Source: an uncultured Eisenbergiella sp. (lineage in GTDB: Bacteria > Bacillota > Clostridia > Lachnospirales > Lachnospiraceae). From it: a stretch of DNA of 33,473 bases. The stretch covers positions 2,050 through 35,522 of the forward strand of contig CAJFMW010000023.1 of the NCBI GenBank assembly GCA_904392525.1. Reading direction: 5' to 3'. Made by a program: the position numbers and the translations under genes. The notes beneath the pieces are model-generated. The model was given only the letters and a program-made list of their open reading frames with translations. It was not told the origin of the DNA and ran no database searches. Positions 26,855-33,473 of the stretch are shown here, piece by piece (position 1 is the stretch's first letter; each line of letters starts with the position of its first letter).

Positions 26855-27487
26855 TCAATCCGGGAGCTCGTCAATCAAATCCAAAGTATCACGGTTATGC
26901 GCCTGATCCAAGATCTGCTGAATTTCTTCATGGCTCAATAAAGGCTTCTGCATCTCGTCATTGTTGACCATCTCCACCTCCTGTCTGTTTGTCCAACGCT
27001 CTGTCTGGGCATTCAGCAGCCAGAAAATGGAACCGCTGTTATTGCGGTTTTTCCCTAACTGTTGCTCGTAAAATTCTTCTATGATTCCAGCTGCTGCCCG
27101 TATAATGTCAAAATCATTGACCGATACAACGCTTTGCTTTGCGTCTGCGCAATAAGGATTCCCATTAACATGATTGGCAAGATAGCGCGATAATGTCTCC
27201 GGAGTCACCCCTACAGAACGGGCAAGCCCGGCTTTAGTGGGATTCTTTCTCCACCGATACCCGGTTTCATGAGTGTCTTCGTCCTCATACTTTTCCATAC
27301 ACGAAGTCAAATATTGATACACCCGTCTTTGAACCTCTTCCCTTGAAAGCCGGGTGCTTCTTTCCATCCTTATGCATTCCAAAATCTCCGCAGGAGATGG
27401 AGCTTCTCCGCCAAATTTGGAAATTTCTTCCCACTTGCGAACTGCGCATGCTTTCTGTCTGGATATTTTAGGCGTATTTTCGTTCAT
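26855..27487 (-). CDS. possible DNA-packaging/small-terminase-like (gp3-type) protein
   Basis: HTH-like GLARSVGVTPETLSRYLAN followed by FDIIRAAAGIIEEFYEQQLGKNRNNSGSIFWLLNAQTERWTNRQE, resembling the gp3-type pattern (...IEEYLEQ...GxIFxLKNxFGWKD). Confidence 0.45.
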   Translation of the reverse strand: MNENTPKISRQKACAVRKWEEISKFGGEAPSPAEILECIRMERSTRLSREEVQRRVYQYLTSCMEKYEDEDTHETGYRWRKNPTKAGLARSVGVTPETLSRYLANHVNGNPYCADAKQSVVSVNDFDIIRAAAGIIEEFYEQQLGKNRNNSGSIFWLLNAQTERWTNRQEVEMVNNDEMQKPLLSHEEIQQILDQAHNRDTLDLIDELPD

Positions 27488-27636
27488 ATTCTATCGCTCC
27501 TTTTGTAATTTGACAGCTTTTCGCCGGCTTTGCCCGCATCTTCTTCCTTCTCATACATGATTTCCTTCTCACCCCTCTTTTTGATCATTTCCCTGACAAA
27601 CTGATTCCAATGAGGCAGATCGTCCATCTTTGTCAT
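27484..27636 (-). CDS. small hypothetical protein (50 aa)
   Basis: MTKMDDLPHWNQFVREMIKKRGEKEIMYEKEEDAGKAGEKLSNYKRSDRI; stop overlaps the downstream start. Confidence 0.45.
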   Translation of the reverse strand: MTKMDDLPHWNQFVREMIKKRGEKEIMYEKEEDAGKAGEKLSNYKRSDRI

Positions 27637-27826
27637 TCCTTTCCAACTCCGATATAACAGCAGCCAAAAGATCACGAAACAATTTTCCTCCGGGCTTGTC
27701 ATCCATCTCCCGGACAAGCAAGTCACCTTCCGCAATGATTTTTTCCCAGTCGCAGGCAGAAGAATAGCGTTTATGAAACTCCCATGCCCTTTGCCATATC
27801 AGGAAATATATCTGCTTAAAATTCAT
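27569..27826 (-). CDS. hypothetical protein
   Basis: 85-aa ORF with purine-rich RBS, downstream of the iteron-like region. Confidence 0.55.
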   Translation of the reverse strand: MNFKQIYFLIWQRAWEFHKRYSSACDWEKIIAEGDLLVREMDDKPGGKLFRDLLAAVISELERNDKDGRSASLESVCQGNDQKEG

Positions 27827-27839
27827 GAGTCACCTTCTT

Positions 27840-28047
27840 CCTTACTCCTCATCTGTCAAAAGTTCACTGACTGTAGTGAGAAGTGAGGGAGTAAGCAAAA
27901 AATCCAGTATTTATGCGGGTTCTGCTTACTTCTCACATTGAGGGAATAAGAGAGCCGCTTATTTCGCAAAGACATGCTTACTACCTCAACATGCGGAGTA
28001 AACAAAATACCAGTATTTATGCGGATTTCCGCCTTACTACCTCAAGG
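27840..28047. repeat. iteron-like array (candidate origin or operator)
   Basis: Five copies of SCTTACTNCCTCA-like motif (27840, rc 27884-27896, 27924, 27976, 28032) plus CCAGTATTTATGCGG at 27904 and 28010. Confidence 0.6.
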
Positions 28048-28057
28048 AAAATCTCCC

Positions 28058-29104
28058 TTATAGAGCTTTATCTATCAGATAGCTGTAAAAAATCTTACTG
28101 TTTCCGAACCCTTCCGATCTCCCGGACAATAAACCGCGCTCCCTTAATTTTGTCTTTGCACGTCCCAGAGTGCTTTTGGTAATGCCTGCCGCCTTGGCCG
28201 CGTCATCCAGTTCAGCAGTCGGCTTCTTGCCGTGCTTCAGGAAATCAATGATAAAATTCTCTGCATCTACCCTTTGAGGAGCCTGATAAGAGTCATAATC
28301 GCGCTCCTGCACAAAATCCTTGTCCTTTTTATCTGTGTACTCAAGAAACGATGCTATGCCATCTTCTACAGAAAACAGCGCTGTTTCTCCCAGTTCTCCA
28401 TAATTGCTTTTTTCATGGCTGAGATACCGCTTCCCGTCCCTGGTACATCCTGCGATCAGAACAGATCGCGCGATATCCCAGATATCTGCGGAATCCGCAA
28501 CCCGATTCCTTCCATATACGCCCTGACGCTTATTCGTGTGAACCACGATCAAAAAAGTACATCCAAATTCCTCACCCATGCCAATCAGGGGATTCAGGCA
28601 GCTTCGCATCGCATTTCTCTGTCCCATCTGAACATCCGGCGGTATAAACGACTGAATTGGATCAAAAATCACGAGAGCAGGGCGCGTTTGTTCGATGATC
28701 TGGCGCAGGAAAGCACTGTTAAATTTAATTTCACTGAAATTTTCATCCTTCAGGCTCACAGAAAACACGTTTCTCAAATTTCCGCCCGCCTTTCTCAGAC
28801 GCGCTCTCAGGGTATGCTCTATGGAGTCTTCAGAACTGAAAAATAATACTTTTCCGGGTTCATATGATGCAAATCCTTCCGGGACGCTGTCAAAGAAAAC
28901 TTTTTTCCCGCTGCTTATGGCTGCAGCAAGGGCACACCATGTTATGGTTTTACCGCTCCCGCCGTCACCGCCCAGAACAGTTATCTGGCCTTTTGGTATG
29001 TACTGGGGAACAAGCCATTCCGCCTCTTTTTCCTTTACATTCTCAAGCATAAGCAACTGCGGACATTTGATTTTATTATCCCTCAAGTACATTCCCCCAA
29101 TCAC
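28058..29104 (-). CDS. RepA-like AAA ATPase / replicative helicase
   Basis: Walker A GGDGGSGKTITWCALA, FFSSEDS, Walker B ALVIFDPIQSF, VVHTNKR; C-terminal wHTH-like tail. Confidence 0.82.
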   Translation of the reverse strand: MIGGMYLRDNKIKCPQLLMLENVKEKEAEWLVPQYIPKGQITVLGGDGGSGKTITWCALAAAISSGKKVFFDSVPEGFASYEPGKVLFFSSEDSIEHTLRARLRKAGGNLRNVFSVSLKDENFSEIKFNSAFLRQIIEQTRPALVIFDPIQSFIPPDVQMGQRNAMRSCLNPLIGMGEEFGCTFLIVVHTNKRQGVYGRNRVADSADIWDIARSVLIAGCTRDGKRYLSHEKSNYGELGETALFSVEDGIASFLEYTDKKDKDFVQERDYDSYQAPQRVDAENFIIDFLKHGKKPTAELDDAAKAAGITKSTLGRAKTKLRERGLLSGRSEGFGNSKIFYSYLIDKAL

Positions 29105-29726
29105 CCGTAAGGCTTTTCAATACCTCCTTTGCGTCCCTCACCCATGTGCTGTAGTCAGATAACCCTTTCCCGGGACTTGAGCGCATCTTGCGGTAGATGT
29201 TCATATCTGCGGCGCATAGGATATCCAATTTGTACTGGATCATCGGAAGTTCATTTTTCACCAGACACCATTCATCAGAAAGAGGCGCAATTTTCGGATT
29301 TTCAAGCACGGAGGAATAAATATCTTCAAGGTGCTTTAAACGCTCTATTTGAGCGTTCAGAGCCCTTCTGAAGGCCACCTCCTGACGCCTGTCAGCATTC
29401 TTGTCCAATGCGGTTCGTCTTTCGGCCCGATAACCTTCTATATCGGTCTTTTTCAGACTGTAGAATTCCGCAAGGTATTGAAGGGATTCCCAGTTGTTCG
29501 TACCTCTGACATACGAAACAAAGTTGATCGCGTCTCCGCCCCGGCACCCGGCAAAATCAAAAAATGAGTTTGTTTCCCTGTAAAGCTTACATGATCTTGT
29601 GCTGTCCGTGGTCACCGGGCTCTTTACAAACCCTCTGCAATCCGGCACCTGATAAAGGTCAGATGCAATCCGGTAAATACCGATTCCGTTCAGCGAAGAT
29701 AAGACAGCCCGGAATGTTTCATGCAT
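29076..29726 (-). CDS. CHC2-primase-like protein with degenerate zinc site
   Basis: TNSFFDFAGCRGGDAINFVSYV resembles the CHC2 segment FYCFGCGxGGDxIxFV; the usual CPFH is not recognisable. Confidence 0.6.
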   Translation of the reverse strand: MHETFRAVLSSLNGIGIYRIASDLYQVPDCRGFVKSPVTTDSTRSCKLYRETNSFFDFAGCRGGDAINFVSYVRGTNNWESLQYLAEFYSLKKTDIEGYRAERRTALDKNADRRQEVAFRRALNAQIERLKHLEDIYSSVLENPKIAPLSDEWCLVKNELPMIQYKLDILCAADMNIYRKMRSSPGKGLSDYSTWVRDAKEVLKSLTGDWGNVLEG

Positions 29727-29917
29727 AATTCCTCCTGTCCGCCTGCGGTCTGTGATCCAAGGATGATACGGTCCATGATATCAACCTTGACCAGGTATTT
29801 GTTTTGCGGCCGGAGCAGTGCTCCATGTTCTCTTGCAATCCGGCACAATGTCGGTTTACTAAGGCCATATCTTTCAGAAGCCCCCCGCAGGTCTAGTGTA
29901 AGCATTCTGTTCAGCAT
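29690..29917 (-). CDS. small HTH protein (excisionase-like)
   Basis: MLNRMLTLDLRGASERYGLSKPTLCRIAREHGALLRPQNKYLVKVDIMDRIIL, wHTH/Xis-like. Confidence 0.6.
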   Translation of the reverse strand: MLNRMLTLDLRGASERYGLSKPTLCRIAREHGALLRPQNKYLVKVDIMDRIILGSQTAGGQEELCMKHSGLSYLR

Positions 29918-30182
29918 TATTTGCCCTCCTTTCAGAAAATGCAGGTACGTAAAAAGGCCGACAGAAAAACGATCTATCGACCCTCTAATTTTAATATAGA
30001 GCATTTTTTGCAAAATGTGGGAAATTTTTTCGCATAAAAAAATTTTTTCTGCAGACAAAGGAGCAAATTGCGAGAATCACCCATATATTGGCGTATATGC
30101 GGATGCTCCTCCTTCTCTGTGTATAAGTCCCTCGATGGTCCCTTGAAACACTGAAAGTCCAGTATTTACGGCACCTCTTCTC

Positions 30183-30205
30183 GTTCAAGTCCCATCTTCC
30201 GCATT
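30183..30205 (+). repeat. att site (right end of element)
   Basis: GTTCAAGTCCCATCTTCCGCATT, 23/23 identical to 10173-10195. Confidence 0.9.
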
Positions 30206-30209
30206 CGGG

Positions 30210-30398
30210 TTAGCGGGCTGAGAACTTGGTGGATACTGAGTTTTCAGTCTTTTTCTTTGTTGGAAACAGAATGATATTCAAGTCCCTCGAAGTCCCTTTC
30301 TCATTATTGTGATAACAGTTATCTTCCAGAGCGTTTCTGATGAGCCTGTCTGTCTCCTCATTCTTAATTCTTCCAAGTTCAAGTACCATCTTCCGCAT
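30210..30398 (-). pseudogene. C-terminal relic of a second tyrosine integrase
   Basis: EETDRLIRNALEDN...KGTSRDLNIILFPTKKK aligns with the intact integrase end EERDRLIRKALGDD...RGTKRDFEIIPFPSKGK. Confidence 0.85.
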
Positions 30399-30399
30399 T
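30377..30399 (+). repeat. third att-like copy
   Basis: GTTCAAGTACCATCTTCCGCATT, 22/23 identical. Confidence 0.85.
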
Positions 30400-30413
30400 T
30401 AGGATATAGTAAG

Positions 30414-30458
30414 GGGGCTGTGAAAAATTGAGAAATCATTTTTCACAGCCCCCTTTTC
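30414..30458. terminator. intrinsic terminator
   Basis: GGGGGCTGTGAAAAAT...ATTTTTCACAGCCCCC followed by TTTTCTC. Confidence 0.75.
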
Positions 30459-30484
30459 TCTTGTCTCTTATTCTTTCTTCACTT

Positions 30485-33473
30485 CTACCTGGAAATCCGG
30501 ATGGTCCTGATTTCAAACGGATGGAAGGAAAGAGTGAGCGCTCCGTCAGATACCGGAAGCTCTTCCTCCACATTTTCCAGCATATCGCAGGCATATACAT
30601 GGCCGCCCGCCAGAATCTCCGGTGAGAGCTGTACGCGGGCATCGGTCGCCGCCTTTTTGCTCTCATACAGACGCAGGATAAGATCGCCGCTTCCATCCTC
30701 AGCAGGCTTCATGGTATCCAGAAGGATATTCGCCCGGTCGATGGAAAGCAGGCTGAAGTCCCTTCCGCTTCCGGATGCTGCCCAGGGCTTCACATTCACT
30801 TCATAACCCTGTCTTACCACATCGGAATCCATGAAGCTTCCTTCCCAGGCTGTAAAGGCATAGGTGAAATGATGCACCTTGTTGTCCGCACGCATTTCCG
30901 GAGCTGCGGAGGCGCGCAGGAGGGTCAGCTCCAGGCTGTTTTCATTCATGGAAATGCCGTATTTGCAGTTGTTGAGAACAGCGGCTCCGCTGTTTCCATC
31001 ACAGAAAGCACTGTAACGGTGGTTGCATACCTCAAAGCGTTCCTTATCGTAAGGTCTGGAACGATGTGCAGGCCTTTCCAGATAGCCAAACTGGATTTCG
31101 TTGATTCCGTTTTCCGCATATACATTTACAGGGAATGCCGCCTTCAGCATGCGGTGAAGCTCTTTCCAGTCCACGATCGTTTCAAACTCAAGCCTTCTGC
31201 TCTCCGCAGCCAGACGAATGTACTGTGTATAGGTGGACCTGCTGATTCTTCCCGTCACCTTCAGAACCGCTTCCAGGCCCTCTCCCTCAGGCTCCACGGC
31301 AACCTCACAGGCTCCCTCGGTTTCCTGGCACACATAATTGGAGTCGATGTCCCAGGCATCGTACTTGCGGGGGATGTCCTTGAACAGACGCATCCGGTTC
31401 ATCGGCCCTGCCGCATACTCCCGTGACAGTCCGTTCTCCGACTTCAGACGGAAGGAAACCACCTCGCCCTTTTCATTGATCCTTGCGCACACATGGCTAT
31501 TTTCCATCACGAAGCCGTCCTCTGTTTTCTTCAGGGAAGCTCCTTCTGTCCCGGGCCTGCTTTCTGCCGCTTTCGGATACAGGGATACCGCGCCGCAGGA
31601 AGGAAGCTCAACCAGCGCCTTTACGCCTTCCCGGGTCTTTTGCACTGGAATGGCAGCTCCGTCCGCAAGGCAGGCTCCGTCCGCAAATTCATCCGGTAGG
31701 GTCACAAGGGCTTTTCTTTCAAAGCTCAGGGAGTTGAATACGGTTACGCCTTCTTTCTTCTCCATAAGAGCAGCCGCAGCATCCGCGGTAATTCCCGCAG
31801 CTTCCGCCTGAAGCTTTTCATGGGCTTCATTCGCCTCTACGTAAACTCTGGCGATGGAAGAACCGGGAAGGATATCATGGAACTGATGCAGAAGCAGCGT
31901 CTTCCAGAGTCCGTCCGCCTGTTCAATGGGATAAGTCCAGCCCCTTAAGGAAGCTGCGCTGGCCCACATCTCCATTTCACGAAGCATGAGCTCGCTCTTT
32001 CTGTTGTTCTTCTTGATGTCCGCCTGGGAGGAATAGGTACCTCTGTGCGCGCTGAAATACAGTTCTCCCACATAGGTATTCTTCGGTCCGCCCAGCTTCT
32101 CCATATCTTCAAAGAATTCCAGCGGTCCGGCCATCTTCACCTTCACGCCGCCTTCAATATCCTTCTGTCTGAGCGCAAATTCCACATGATCCCTTGCCGG
32201 TCCACCGCCTCCGTCTCCATAGCCGAACGGGAAGAGGAAGGCCTCCAGATCTCTGGACTGCACACGGTTTTTCCACACATTGTTGACCTCTTTCGGGTCC
32301 GTGCGGTAGGTATAGCTGGTGGGCAGGAAGGAGGTCACCTCAGAGCCATCCATTCCCTTCCAGGTAAAATAGTGATAAGGGAACTGTTCCCCGTCATTAT
32401 AGGTCCAGAAAATCTTCTGGGTTACCAGATATTTCACGCCGCATCCCTTCAGAATCTGAGGAAGGGCGGCGGTATAGCCGAAGGTATCCGGAAGCCAGAG
32501 AATCACGCTGTCCGTTCCAAGCACATCCTTATAATACCGTTTTCCATGAACCAGCTGTCTGATCAGCGCCTCTCCGGAAGCCATATTGGTATCCGGCTCC
32601 ACCCACATGGCGCCTTCCGCGATCCACTGTCCCTTGCCGATCTCCTCACGGATGCGTTCAAACAGCTCGGGATAATATTTCCGGCACATCTCATAGGACG
32701 CCGGCTGGCTCTGCAGGAATTTATATTCCGGATATTCCTCAAGCAGCCTGAGCTGCGCGGCAAAGGTACGGGAGGTTTTACGGTGCGTCTCCGCCATGGG
32801 CCACAACCATGCCAGATCCAGATGCGCATTTCCGACGGCATAGAAAACGGGCTGTGTGGAGCCGTTTACCGCCTCCATCACCGACCGGAGTTCTCTGGCC
32901 GCTTCTCTGTAGGAAGCCTGTCTCGCATCTCTGTCCTGCTCAAAATCCACTGTCAGTGTAAACTGCTCCAGCGCCTCCGCTATTTTTGCGGCGCGCAGAG
33001 AGGAAAGATCCACAACCTCCAGAAGTCCGATCAGCGTCTGCACGTCCATATAAAGCTGATAGGCATCCTCATTCCAGATTCCAAAGGTGCATACGCCCAG
33101 GGTACGTCTTTTTCCCTCTTCCAGCGGGTCCTGATACATCCCCTCAAGAACCGGGCCCACCGCACAGTGTCCTGACGGAGCCTCCGGATAATAATGACCC
33201 GCATAGGTTTCCATCAGAATATCGAACTTCTCTCCTGCTTTTCCCTCTCTGGTCAGCACGTTGTCTTCCACATAATGATGCTTTTCATTGACCCAGGATG
33301 CACGATAGGTTCCAAAGCTCTTTCCGTTCACAAACAGAGTGGACTCTCCGTCCGGCGCCAGGTTCAGCACGATCCGCTTTCCCTCCGCCTCCTTCGGAAG
33401 CGTCACACTTCCCTGAAACCAGCAGTATTCCCAGGTATTTCCCCATACAAATCCGGGCTGTACAGGAACAAAG
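30485..33473 (-). CDS. alpha-mannosidase, GH38 family (5' end beyond window)
   Basis: AVGNAHLDLAWLWPMAETHRK, LWLPDTFGYTAALPQILKGCGVKY; the frame stays open to the window edge (FVPVQPGFVWGNTWEYCWFQGSVTLPK). Confidence 0.93.
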   Translation of the reverse strand, partial: FVPVQPGFVWGNTWEYCWFQGSVTLPKEAEGKRIVLNLAPDGESTLFVNGKSFGTYRASWVNEKHHYVEDNVLTREGKAGEKFDILMETYAGHYYPEAPSGHCAVGPVLEGMYQDPLEEGKRRTLGVCTFGIWNEDAYQLYMDVQTLIGLLEVVDLSSLRAAKIAEALEQFTLTVDFEQDRDARQASYREAARELRSVMEAVNGSTQPVFYAVGNAHLDLAWLWPMAETHRKTSRTFAAQLRLLEEYPEYKFLQSQPASYEMCRKYYPELFERIREEIGKGQWIAEGAMWVEPDTNMASGEALIRQLVHGKRYYKDVLGTDSVILWLPDTFGYTAALPQILKGCGVKYLVTQKIFWTYNDGEQFPYHYFTWKGMDGSEVTSFLPTSYTYRTDPKEVNNVWKNRVQSRDLEAFLFPFGYGDGGGGPARDHVEFALRQKDIEGGVKVKMAGPLEFFEDMEKLGGPKNTYVGELYFSAHRGTYSSQADIKKNNRKSELMLREMEMWASAASLRGWTYPIEQADGLWKTLLLHQFHDILPGSSIARVYVEANEAHEKLQAEAAGITADAAAALMEKKEGVTVFNSLSFERKALVTLPDEFADGACLADGAAIPVQKTREGVKALVELPSCGAVSLYPKAAESRPGTEGASLKKTEDGFVMENSHVCARINEKGEVVSFRLKSENGLSREYAAGPMNRMRLFKDIPRKYDAWDIDSNYVCQETEGACEVAVEPEGEGLEAVLKVTGRISRSTYTQYIRLAAESRRLEFETIVDWKELHRMLKAAFPVNVYAENGINEIQFGYLERPAHRSRPYDKERFEVCNHRYSAFCDGNSGAAVLNNCKYGISMNENSLELTLLRASAAPEMRADNKVHHFTYAFTAWEGSFMDSDVVRQGYEVNVKPWAASGSGRDFSLLSIDRANILLDTMKPAEDGSGDLILRLYESKKAATDARVQLSPEILAGGHVYACDMLENVEEELPVSDGALTLSFHPFEIRTIRISR

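Larger units (their letters stand above)
10173..30205. mobile_element. ~20-kb integrative element (phage-satellite/prophage-like) in tRNA-Leu
   Basis: Tyrosine integrase next to the tRNA 3' end; identical 23-bp repeats GTTCAAGTCCCATCTTCCGCATT at 10173-10195 and 30183-30205; lysogeny, replication and tail genes inside. Confidence 0.9.

Noticed and set aside
10173-30205. ICE/IME (conjugative) interpretation
   Set aside because: No relaxase, coupling protein or type IV secretion component recognisable; phage-type genes dominate.
32045-33175. Plus-strand ORF of 376 aa
   Set aside because: Wholly antisense to the GH38 mannosidase frame; no domain signature.

Overview
The window is a high-GC Firmicutes chromosome, Lachnospiraceae/Clostridiales-like by gene style (inference). 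A ~20 kb integrative element sits in the 3' end of a tRNA-Leu(AAG) gene. Left flank (1-9.85 kb): a VOC/metallophosphoesterase/NUDIX/lipoprotein run, a TetR-ABC-MFS cluster, and an esterase / HHxxxDG acyltransferase / zinc-ribbon membrane protein group. Two divergent tRNA-Leu genes follow. The element is bounded by 23-bp direct repeats of the tRNA 3' end (10173-10195 and 30183-30205). A third, 22/23-matching copy (30377-30399) encloses a 194-bp relic of a second, related integrase. Right flank: a GH38 alpha-mannosidase that runs off the window. The element carries a tyrosine integrase, a phage-type early operon (Cro-like protein, replisome organizer, DnaC-like loader, HNH), a divergent double-HTH repressor, a candidate type I toxin/antisense RNA, a J-domain-like protein, a sigma-70-family factor, and a full-length tail tape-measure protein. 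It also has a block of unknown small genes, a serine recombinase, a possible gp3-type small-terminase-like protein, and a second replication module (RepA-like AAA ATPase, degenerate CHC2-like primase, Xis-like HTH). I recognise no large terminase, portal, capsid, tail tube, baseplate, relaxase or conjugation gene. The most interesting reading is an unusual phage satellite or hybrid element with a lone tape-measure gene and its own sigma factor. Its regulatory DNA has several linked repeat architectures: cI-type operators shared with the J-gene promoter, three 23-nt-phased palindromes, a possible resolvase-driven promoter-capture switch, and an iteron-like array.
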